Shown here: piece after piece, positions 57,126-64,000 of the stretch | How positions within the stretch are numbered: position 1 is the stretch's first letter | How the letters are laid out: every line of letters begins with the position of its first letter | Source: CAYLNM01 sp964385045 | GTDB taxonomy: Bacteria; Planctomycetota; Phycisphaerae; Phycisphaerales; SM1A02 | Direction: 5' to 3' | Assembly: GCA_964385045.1 (NCBI GenBank) | Contig: CAYLNM010000001.1 | Span: forward strand, 35,784-99,783 | DNA length: 64,000 bases | Notes under the pieces: generated by a model | The model's database searches: none | What the model saw: the letters and a program-made list of their open reading frames with translations, nothing else | Told to the model about the DNA's origin: nothing | Program-made: the position numbers and the translations under genes

Positions 57126-58292
57126 ATGGTCCCGCCCGGCAATCCCGCCCCCCGCGACCCGTCGAACGCGTCCGGCTCCGGCCGCGCCCGTTCGCGAGCG
57201 GCCCGCATCCTCGTCGTCGGCGGCCGGTCGAACGACCGGGCCCGCCTCACCGAGCGGCTGACGGATCGTGGGCATCGGTGCACGCACGTGGCCCGGCTCG
57301 ACGACGGCCTCGCCGCCGTCCGCGCCGCTCGCTACGAGATCGTGCTCGTCCATCCGGAGCTCCCCGACGGCGACGGCCTGTCGCTCGTGGAGTGGATTCG
57401 CGACCACACGCCCGCGAGCAAGCCGATCGTCTTCGGCGAGGGCGGAACGCTCGCCTCGACGCTGGCCGCGGTTCGGCACGGGGCCGTCGACGTGGTCACC
57501 GAGCCGCGCAATCTCGACGGCTTCGTGGAACGGGTCGAGACCGCCCTCCAGCGATCGGCCTTCGAGCAGCGGCGCGAGGAGCGGATCCGCCGGCTGCAGG
57601 CGGTCTCGCACGAGCTCGAGCAGTCGCGCGACGCGATCACGGGGCAGGTCGACCAGCTCTGCCACGAGATGGTGCGGGCCTACGAGGACCTGACCGGCCA
57701 GCTCGACGAGGTCGCGATGGCGGCCGAGTTCCGCACCCTGATGCGGATGGAGCTCGACGTCGAGGAGGCCCTCCGCACCGCCCTCGAGTACCTGCTCACC
57801 AAGACCGGCCCGACCAACGCGGCGGTCTTCCTGCCCGACCTCGACGGCCGCTACAGCCTCGGGGCGTACGTCAACTACGACTGCCCGCGGGACGGCATCG
57901 AGCCCATCCTCGGGCAGATGGCCGAGGAGCTGAGCCCGCGGCTCGGGGCGGAGCCGGCGATCCTGAGCTTCGCCGACGTCGAGGAGTTCGGCGCCTTCTC
58001 GGGGATCGACGATCCGTACTTCTCGACCTGCGACGTGACGGCCTTCAGCTGCCGCCACGAGGGCGAGTGCCTCGCCACCGTGGTGCTCTTCCGCGGCGAC
58101 GCCGATCCGTTCCCGCCGAGCCTGATGGGCCGGCTGGACACGCTCCGCGGCATCTTCGCCGAGCACCTCGCCCGCATCATCGACGTCCATCACCGGTCCA
58201 AGCCCTCGTGGCCGGCCGAGGACGCCGACGACTGGAACACGCTCGACGCCGACGACGAGCCCGACTGGGGCATCGGCGGGCTGGCGGCCTGA
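57126..58292 (+). CDS. GAF-like protein with a degenerate receiver domain
   Basis: A 388-residue protein. Residues 25-145 keep the receiver fold (ARILVVGGRSNDRARLTERL, YEIVLVHPELPDGDGLSLVEWIR), but the three key residues are lost. The acidic pair is VGG, the phospho-acceptor is His at about 76 (VLVHPELP), and the conserved lysine is Glu at about 126 (VVTEPRN). A long coiled coil (about 145-200) leads to a GAF-like region (EALRTALEYLLTKTGPTNAAVFLPD, YSLGAYVNYDCPRD). The C-terminus is acidic. It lacks kinase and output domains, so it may act as a docking or sensing partner of the kinase upstream. Confidence 0.75.
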   Translation: MVPPGNPAPRDPSNASGSGRARSRAARILVVGGRSNDRARLTERLTDRGHRCTHVARLDDGLAAVRAARYEIVLVHPELPDGDGLSLVEWIRDHTPASKPIVFGEGGTLASTLAAVRHGAVDVVTEPRNLDGFVERVETALQRSAFEQRREERIRRLQAVSHELEQSRDAITGQVDQLCHEMVRAYEDLTGQLDEVAMAAEFRTLMRMELDVEEALRTALEYLLTKTGPTNAAVFLPDLDGRYSLGAYVNYDCPRDGIEPILGQMAEELSPRLGAEPAILSFADVEEFGAFSGIDDPYFSTCDVTAFSCRHEGECLATVVLFRGDADPFPPSLMGRLDTLRGIFAEHLARIIDVHHRSKPSWPAEDADDWNTLDADDEPDWGIGGLAA

Positions 58293-58438
58293 TCCGGCCG
58301 CGGTCCGGCGCGATCGCCCCCGGCGGTGCCGCGTCGGCTCGAGCATCCGGCTTCTTCTTTCTTCTCCTTGAGACGGGACCGGGCCCACTGCCATGGAAGG
58401 CGGTGGACCCGGCTCACCCGTGCGCGGATGATCCCGGC

Positions 58439-58999
58439 GTGAGCGGGCACGAGGAGCATCACGGCGAGGACGGGTCCGGCGGCGGCCGCGGAGACCGCGG
58501 CGACGGCGGAGACGACTTCGACCGCGGCGAGGACTGGCGGCCGATGGTCGCTCTTCAGCACGTCCGCCCGGGACGCCCGGACCACGTCGACTGGCTGCTC
58601 GCGCGGGACCCGGCGGGGGAGCGGCCGCTGCGGTCGTTCCGCTGCGGCGCGTCGCCGACGGCACTGGCGGCGGAGCGGCCGGCGGGGGACGAGCGGGCCC
58701 GCGTCCTCGGCATGCGGGCGATCGCGGACCACCGGACGCGGTACCTCGACTACGAGGGGCCGGTCTCGCGCGGGCGCGGCGAGGTGCGGCGGATCGCGCG
58801 CGGGCGGTGGCGGGCGGCGGGGCCGGCGGACGACGCCGCCGGCGAGCAGCTCGAGCTCGCGTGGGAAGGCGGCCGCGCGCACATCGTGACGATCGTCACG
58901 AGGGCCGACGCCGCGACGAGCCCGGCGGACACCACGTCGCTCGCGCCGCCACCGCCGGCGGAGCATCCCGACGAGTCGGTGGCGTGGCTCCTCGCGTGA
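58439..58999 (+). CDS. stand-alone LigD-type 3'-phosphoesterase-like domain protein
   Basis: A 186-residue protein. After an acidic Gly/Asp-rich N-terminus come MVALQHVRPGRPDHVDWLLARD and ADHRTRYLDYEGPVSRGRGEVRR. These match the polymerase/ligase N-terminal 3'-phosphoesterase domain of DNA ligase D: the H-x-D pair (DHVDWLL) and the LDYEGPVSxGRGxVxR block are hallmarks. LELAWEGGRAHIVTIV is the last strand. The ligase and polymerase domains of LigD are absent. Its role could be trimming 3' ends in DNA repair. GTG at 58439 begins the acidic tail; no strong ribosome-binding site is seen. Confidence 0.7.
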   Translation: MSGHEEHHGEDGSGGGRGDRGDGGDDFDRGEDWRPMVALQHVRPGRPDHVDWLLARDPAGERPLRSFRCGASPTALAAERPAGDERARVLGMRAIADHRTRYLDYEGPVSRGRGEVRRIARGRWRAAGPADDAAGEQLELAWEGGRAHIVTIVTRADAATSPADTTSLAPPPPAEHPDESVAWLLA

Positions 59000-59096
59000 C
59001 GACCGGCGAAAGTGCGCGGTTTTCGGTCGACCTCGCGCCGCGGCGAGGTACGGTGCGGCCGTCCCGGCCCCCACGCCTCGAGTCACGGAGGCGACC

Positions 59097-59750
59097 ATGC
59101 CCACGCACGGACGACCCGACGATCCCCACGCCCTCCGCGGTCCCGCCCGCGAAGTGAAGCCCGGCGGCGCGCCCGGCGGACCGGACCATCCCGGCGGCCT
59201 GCCCGTGGTCGAGGGCGGCGGCATCAGCGAGGGCGAGGCGGCGGCCTGGCTCGCGGGCGACGAGTCGACCGCCCCGCCGCCCCCCGCGGCGCCCGGCAGC
59301 GCCGCCGCGGACGACGACCCGACGGTCCCGATGGAGCCGGTGCACTCGGCGCCGCCCCGGCCCGTGACGGACGACGAGCCCATTCCCATCGCTCCCACGG
59401 CCGACCCGGCGGCACCCGCTCCGACGCCGCCGGGCGGCCGTTCTCCGACGACGGTGCCCGAGCACGGTCAGGCGGTCGCGGGCGGCCCGCAGTTCCGGGC
59501 GATCGGCGTGAAGACCAGACGGCACGAGGACGCGTGGAATCGCACCCCCAACGCCACCGGCACCGGCGCGATCCACGTGCGCACCTTCATCGCCAAGCTC
59601 ACCGAGGACGGCTTCCACGCCCTCGACGAGCGGATCAACGAGTGGCTCGACGCCCACCCGCAGTACGAGGTGAAGTTCGTCAACACCACGATCGGGACGG
59701 TGACGGGCAAGCTCAAGGAGCCGCACCTGATCTGCCAGGTGTGGGTGTGA
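59097..59750 (+). CDS. conserved hypothetical protein with disordered N-terminus and small C-terminal domain
   Basis: A 217-residue protein. The first 145 residues are Pro/Ala/Asp-rich and disordered. The C-terminal 70 (AIHVRTFIAKLTEDGFHALDERINEWLDAHPQYEVKFVNTTIG to HLICQVWV) form a compact alpha/beta unit: strand, helix, strand, strand. The phrase EWLDAHPQYEVKFV is highly regular and looks like a conserved family, but no function can be named. ATG 59097 has GGAGG six bases upstream. A possible -10 (TACGGT, 59048-59053) lies ahead. The next gene begins four bases after the stop, implying an operon. Confidence 0.7.
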   Translation: MPTHGRPDDPHALRGPAREVKPGGAPGGPDHPGGLPVVEGGGISEGEAAAWLAGDESTAPPPPAAPGSAAADDDPTVPMEPVHSAPPRPVTDDEPIPIAPTADPAAPAPTPPGGRSPTTVPEHGQAVAGGPQFRAIGVKTRRHEDAWNRTPNATGTGAIHVRTFIAKLTEDGFHALDERINEWLDAHPQYEVKFVNTTIGTVTGKLKEPHLICQVWV

Positions 59751-59754
59751 GCTG

Positions 59755-61113
59755 ATGCAGGGCCGCCGGGGGACGGGACCGCGCCGGCTCGTCGTCGCGC
59801 CGTGGGCGGTGGCCGCCGCGATCGCCATCGCCCCCGTCACCCCCGTCACCCCCATCGCATCGGCCCGCGGTCAGGACATCCGCACGCCGATCCCGGCCGA
59901 GATGGCCGGGGCGGTCGCGGAGGCCCTCGCGGCGAGCCCCGATCAACGGGCGCGGATCGCCGCCCTGATCGACGCCTGGCACGCGGCGCACGCCTCGGAG
60001 CTGTCGGGCCTCGTGGACGGCGTCGCGACGCTCCTGTTCACGGACGACGGGCCGGGCGTGCCCTCGACCACCGCCGGACGGCTCCGAGCGGCGGAACGGC
60101 TCGCGGCTCGGCAGCGGGCTCGCGCCCTGGCGCTCGAGCAGACGTTCCGGAGCGAGGTCTCGGCGATCCTGACCGGCGCGCAGCAGCCTCGCCTCGATCG
60201 CGTGATGCGGGCATGGCAGCGCACGCACCGGGGATCGCCGGGCGTCCACGTGCCTCCCGGCGGGGTGGACCCGATCGAGGCGGTGCACCGCGTCCTCCGC
60301 GCGGAGGCCGGCGCCGCGGTCGCGGGATCCCGGCCGGACGAGCCGTTCGTGCCCGAGCTGCCCCCGCCCCTCCGCCCGCACGCGGGCTGGCTGGCGGAGA
60401 TGGAGCTCGCGTACCTCGAGCGCGTGGCGCGGGCCCGGACCGCCCGGCGGCTCGCGCGGGAGGCGACGGGCGCCGCGATCGACCGGATGCTCGCGACGCG
60501 GGACCCGTGGGGGGCGGGCGACGGCGTCGACGCCGACGAGCTCGCGCTCGTGCACGGCCGTCTCATGCGGCCGGCGATGATCGAGCTGGCCGAGGTCGTC
60601 GCGGCCTTCGCCCGCGAGGCCGAGCAGCGACTTCCGGCCCCGTACGGCCCCGCGATCGCCGAGGAGATCCGGACCGAGGGCTACGGCGTGCTCCACCGCG
60701 ATCCCACCGCGCCCTTCACCGCGGCGGCCGCCATCGCCGCCGAGCCGCACGTCGACGGGGCGACCCGGGCCGCGATCAGCGCCGCCATCGAGACGGCCCG
60801 GCGGGAGCACGAGGCGCTGACGGCACGGCTGCGGGCGACGGAGCGCCGGCGGGCGGGGCTGGCGATGGCCGCCGACCCGCGCCGGGAGGCCGACCTCCGG
60901 GCGGCGACCGTCGCGATCGCGGAGCTGCTGGCGCGGCGGGCCGCGGTGAACGAGCGGCTCCGCGGGCAGGTGCGCGGCCTGGTCGACCGCCGGACGCTGC
61001 TGCGTCACCCGTGGCCCCCGGCCTCGGATCACCGCCTGCAGGCGCTGATCGCGCGGGCGGAGCCTCCCGACCCGCGACCGGAGGACGATCGGGCGCCGGG
61101 CATTCGGCCGTGA
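59755..61113 (+). CDS. secreted helical protein, paralogue 1 of 3
   Basis: A 452-residue protein with a signal peptide (VVAPWAVAAAIAIAPVTPVT) ending near ASARGQDIR. The mature part is almost all alpha-helix, rich in Ala, Arg, Glu and Leu. FVPELPPPLRPHAGWLAEM, RLPAPYGP, LHRDPTAPFTAAAAIA and RRAAVNERLRGQV are shared with the next two genes. No enzyme motif or known family is recognised. It is probably periplasmic. The arrangement of three related genes in a row points to tandem duplication. Confidence 0.65.
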   Translation: MQGRRGTGPRRLVVAPWAVAAAIAIAPVTPVTPIASARGQDIRTPIPAEMAGAVAEALAASPDQRARIAALIDAWHAAHASELSGLVDGVATLLFTDDGPGVPSTTAGRLRAAERLAARQRARALALEQTFRSEVSAILTGAQQPRLDRVMRAWQRTHRGSPGVHVPPGGVDPIEAVHRVLRAEAGAAVAGSRPDEPFVPELPPPLRPHAGWLAEMELAYLERVARARTARRLAREATGAAIDRMLATRDPWGAGDGVDADELALVHGRLMRPAMIELAEVVAAFAREAEQRLPAPYGPAIAEEIRTEGYGVLHRDPTAPFTAAAAIAAEPHVDGATRAAISAAIETARREHEALTARLRATERRRAGLAMAADPRREADLRAATVAIAELLARRAAVNERLRGQVRGLVDRRTLLRHPWPPASDHRLQALIARAEPPDPRPEDDRAPGIRP

Positions 61114-61217
61114 TCGCCGATCGGCGGCAAGCCGGCGCGCCGCCGGCCGTTCGTCCCCGCACCGGCCGCCGGCCCCGGACTCGCGGGGCCGCCGAGTCGC
61201 CACCGGAGCGCCTCGCC

Positions 61218-62522
61218 ATGCACAGGTCCCCGACCCGGAGGGCGCGATCGTGGTGCGCCCGGCTCGCCGCCCTCCCGTCCGCGCTCGCGGCGCTCGCCGC
61301 GCCTCCGGCGCTCGGGCAGGACATCCGATCCGCGGTGCCGCTGCCGCTGATCGACATCGTCGTGGCGGAGGTCGCGCCGGCGGAGCCGGCGGACCGCGAG
61401 GCCCTGCACGCGCTGATGCGGGACTGGGCCGCCGCCTTCGAGGAGGAGCTGGGCCCGGCGACGCGCGAGGTCGTGGCGATCATGCGGGGCACGGCCGACG
61501 ACGCCCCCGACACGAAGGAGGGGCAGTGGCGGGAGGCCGAGCGGCGGGCCGCGCCCCAGCGGGCCGCGGCGCTGGTCCTCGAGCACCGCTTCCTCGACCG
61601 CGCGCGGGCGCTCCTCGACGAGGAGGCCTGGCTGCGGCTCGAGCGCCGGCTCCGGGCCTTCCACCGCGGGATGCACGGTGCGGCCACCGCCGAGCTGCCC
61701 CCGGCGAACGTCGATCCGATCCGTCGCCTGCACGACCTGGTGCGGGGGATCGCGGCGCCGAACGACGTCGACCGATCGTCGCGGCCCGCGCTCGTGCCGA
61801 CGCTGCCGCCGGAGCTCGCGCCCCACCGGGCGTGGATCGACGAGATGGACCGCCGGTACCTGGACCTGCGGCGGGCGATCCTCGCCGTACGGCGCGAGGC
61901 GAACGAGCATCGCTTCCGGTTCATGGACCTCTCGCTCGCCGGCGCCCTCGACGAGGAGACGTCGGACGACCTGCAGCGCTCGGTGGGCCGCCGCGTGCTG
62001 CCGGCGTCGCAGCGGATGGCGAGCTTCGTGCGATCCTTCATCGACGAGGCCCGGGTGCGCCTGCCCGCGCCGTGGTCCGAGACGGTCCCCGAGGCGATCC
62101 TGACCGCCGCGTACGACGAGCTGCACGCCGACCCGACCTCGCCGCTGGATGCCGTCGCCGCGATGGCGTCGGATCCGCGGCTGGACGAGGACCTTCGGCT
62201 CGAGCTCGAGACGGCCCTCGCGGACGCCCGGGCGGCCCACGCTCGGCTCACCGCGCAGGTGCGCGGCGCCGAGGACCACCGGCGACTCACGGTGATGGCG
62301 TGCGAGCCGGGCTGGCGGGCCGTGAACAGGACGCAGCGGGTCGTCATCGGTGACCTGCTCGCCCGGCGCCAGACGGTGAACGACGCCCTGCGGATCCGGG
62401 TCGAACGCCGGGTGGACGACGCGGTGCGGGCGGACCACCCGCTGCCGCCGGCGAGGAACCGGCGGATCGACCGATGGATCGAGGACGGACGACGGTTCGA
62501 GGCGGCGGTCGACGGCCGGTGA
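61218..62522 (+). CDS. secreted helical protein, paralogue 2 of 3
   Basis: A 434-residue protein. The signal peptide (CARLAALPSALAALAAPPAL) ends before GQDIRSAVP, the same QDIR start as paralogue 1. Shared blocks are LVPTLPPELAPHRAWIDEM, RLPAPWSE, LHADPTSPLDAVAAMASDP and RRQTVNDALRIRV. The mature chain is helical with many charged residues. ATG 61218 gives a normal signal peptide; the longer frame upstream is an out-of-frame reading of paralogue 1. Function is unknown. Confidence 0.7.
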   Translation: MHRSPTRRARSWCARLAALPSALAALAAPPALGQDIRSAVPLPLIDIVVAEVAPAEPADREALHALMRDWAAAFEEELGPATREVVAIMRGTADDAPDTKEGQWREAERRAAPQRAAALVLEHRFLDRARALLDEEAWLRLERRLRAFHRGMHGAATAELPPANVDPIRRLHDLVRGIAAPNDVDRSSRPALVPTLPPELAPHRAWIDEMDRRYLDLRRAILAVRREANEHRFRFMDLSLAGALDEETSDDLQRSVGRRVLPASQRMASFVRSFIDEARVRLPAPWSETVPEAILTAAYDELHADPTSPLDAVAAMASDPRLDEDLRLELETALADARAAHARLTAQVRGAEDHRRLTVMACEPGWRAVNRTQRVVIGDLLARRQTVNDALRIRVERRVDDAVRADHPLPPARNRRIDRWIEDGRRFEAAVDGR

Positions 62523-62566
62523 GCTCGGGCCGACGGATAGGATCGCGGGGCCTCCGGGGTCGCCTG

Positions 62567-63934
62567 GTGTCCGACCTGCGACGCACGGCGGCCGCCATCG
62601 CCCTGGCCGCGAGCGCGACGACGATCGCCGACGCCCAGGACGTCCGGATGAGCCTGCTCGAGTCGATGACGCCGGCGCTCGCGGGCTCGGTCGGGGCGAG
62701 CGCCGACCAGCTGGTGCGGATCCGGGAGGTGCTCGCGCACGCGGAGGCCCGATTCGATCGCGAGCTGGCCGAGGCCGCCGTCCGGGTCCCGGCCATCCTC
62801 GCCGGAACCCCCGACGATCCCGACCGTGATCCAGACGAGTCGATGGAGGATCGATGGAGACGGGCCGAGCGGGCCGCGGCCCGCCAGCGCGGCCGCGCCC
62901 GGGCGATCGAGTCCGAGGCGTGGGCGGAGCTCGAGACGATCCTCACCCAGCCGCAGCGCCGGCGACTCGCTCGCTTCGTCCGCCTCTGGGAGCGGGCGCA
63001 GCTGGGCACGCCCACCCTGCGGATCCCGCCGGGATGGGTGGACCCGATCGGCATCGTGCATCGCGTGGTGCGGGACACGGCGAGCGGGGTGGTCGACGCG
63101 GCGGCCGAGGGCCCCCAGCCCGAGGCGTGATCGGTCACGCCGGCCATTCCCGAGCTGCCGCCGGCGCTGCGGCCGCACGCGGCGTGGCTCGACGAGATGG
63201 ACGCGGCGCATCTCGCCCGGCTCGCTCGCTGGCGCGAGTCCCGCCGGGAGTCGAACCGCCTGACGTTCGCCCTCCTCGACCGGCGGCGGGCGCTGGGCTT
63301 CCCGGCCGCGATCGAAGCGGACGCCATGGAACGTCTCCTCCGCCGGGAGGCCGAGCTCGGGGCGATGCGGGCCGGCACGGTCGCGGTGCGGCTGCCGGCG
63401 CTGGAGGCACTGGCCGACTTCGTCGCCGAGTTCGCGGTCGAGGCCGAGGCGCGGCTGCCGGCTCCGTGGGGCCCGAGGATCGCCGACGAGATCCACGCCG
63501 TGGCCTTCGGCGTGCTGCACGACGACCCGACGAGCCCGCTGGACGCGGTGGCGGCGATGGTCGCGGACGAGGGGGCCGACGAGCGGGCGCGGCGCGACCT
63601 CGCCGCGGCGCTCGAGGTGGCCGAGGCCGAGCACCGGGTGCTCACGGACGCGCTGCGACGCGCCGAGCGCCGGCGGATGTCGATCGGGCCGCGGATGATC
63701 GCCGGCGACGAGGCCCTTCGCGGGGAGTTCGACGTCCTCGCCCGCCGGATCGGCGAGCTGGTGACGCGGCGGCAGGCGGTGCACGATGCCCTGCGGTCCC
63801 GGGCCCGGGAGCTCGTCGGTCCGGCGGGGCTCGCGCGGCATCTGTGGCCGCCGCCGCGCGATCCGCTGGTCCAGGCGTGGATCGTCCAGGGCCGCGAGAC
63901 GGCAGCTCGTCGGCAGGCCGCCGGAGCGGGCTGA
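62567..63934 (+). pseudogene. secreted helical protein, paralogue 3 of 3, split by one in-frame TGA
   Basis: GTG at 62567 starts a signal peptide (RRTAAAIALAASATTIADAQ) followed by DVRMSLLES. The frame runs to TGA at 63128-63130, then continues in the same frame to 63934 with the rest of the family's blocks. These include AIPELPPALRPHAAWLDEM at 63143 onward, RLPAPWGP, LHDDPTSPLDAVAAMVADE and RRQAVHDALRSR. So a single nonsense codon, not a frameshift, separates the halves. A downstream ATG at 63197 is available, but that product would lack a signal peptide. TAGGAT at 62538-62543 may be a -10. Pseudogene, sequencing error and stop readthrough all fit. Confidence 0.75.
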
Positions 63935-63969
63935 CTTCCGGATCGCGGGGCCGGGACCACGCGCCGTCG

Positions 63970-64000
63970 TCAGTCGGCGTCCGACTCCCGCGCCTCGTCC
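63970..64000 (-). CDS. C-terminal end of a minus-strand gene running off the window
   Basis: On the minus strand the last bases read an acidic tail (DEARESDAD) and a TGA at 63972-63970. Only nine codons are inside the window, so neither the reading frame nor a function is certain. Confidence 0.25.
   Translation of the reverse strand, partial: DEARESDAD

Noticed and set aside
63197..63934. Independent gene starting at the ATG after the TGA
   Set aside because: Family homology continues upstream of this ATG to 63143 in the same frame, and a signal peptide would be missing. It is better read as the second half of an interrupted gene.
1..64000. tRNA, rRNA, IS elements, prophage or defence systems
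   Set aside because: No tRNA T-loop patterns, transposase or integrase motifs, terminal inverted repeats, or known defence-gene signatures were seen on reading both strands.

Overview
The window is very GC-rich (about 70% by eye) and gene-dense. The gene content points to a bacterium of the Planctomycetota, probably the class Phycisphaerae. This rests on a long YidC with an acidic linker, membrane proteins with a CxRCGY..CPECG zinc ribbon, a stand-alone LigD-type phosphoesterase domain, a basic AT-hook plus winged-helix protein, and FliS/FliD. The placement is an inference from gene families. Two 100-N blocks, each inside a tandem repeat, show that this is a scaffolded draft.

Layout. (1) 1-26 kb is a cell-surface glycan region. 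A strong promoter at 187-215 drives wbpB/wbpD/wbpE-like genes for a diacetamido-uronic acid sugar, followed by four family-4-type glycosyltransferases and a deacetylase-like protein. Two sulfotransferases on the opposite strand follow, one fused to a deacetylase-like domain. Next come a pentapeptide-repeat protein coupled to a methyltransferase, then a six-gene minus-strand operon: methyltransferase, deacetylase-like protein, FkbM methyltransferase, ABC-exporter-like protein with a degenerate ATPase, MBOAT O-acyltransferase, SGNH partner. The region ends with neuB and neuD. Together these would make, sulfate, methylate and O-acetylate a polysaccharide. No polymerase (Wzy), flippase (Wzx) or polysaccharide export (Wza/Wzc) gene is present here.

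(2) 26-31.5 kb holds fliS, a very long fliD and a histone-like AT-hook/HARE-HTH protein. (3) 31.5-43.4 kb looks like an eroded origin-proximal block: parB, four parS sites directly upstream of it, a small histidine kinase, an orphan ABC ATPase, dciA, a thioesterase, mnmE, a GNAT acetyltransferase and yidC. No parA, dnaA, rnpA, rpmH or mnmG is present.

(4) 43.4-49 kb carries a metallophosphoesterase, a BFD-type [2Fe-2S] protein, a PilZ protein, phosphatidylserine decarboxylase and an HTH-membrane protein. (5) 49-53.7 kb has a GbsR-type regulator with a palindromic operator, then tsaB between two paralogous zinc-ribbon membrane proteins. (6) 53.9-58.3 kb is a signalling cluster: HTH-receiver, HDOD-GAF-histidine kinase, and a GAF protein with a degenerate receiver. 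(7) 58.4-64 kb has the LigD-like domain protein, a small conserved protein and three tandem secreted paralogues. The third paralogue is broken by a single in-frame TGA.

Start codons were moved inward where overlap (ATGA/GTGA), a ribosome-binding site or homology favoured it. Three genes have a TANNNT box ending only 6-8 nt before the start codon, suggesting leaderless mRNAs. No tRNA, rRNA, CRISPR array, integrase or IS transposase was found.
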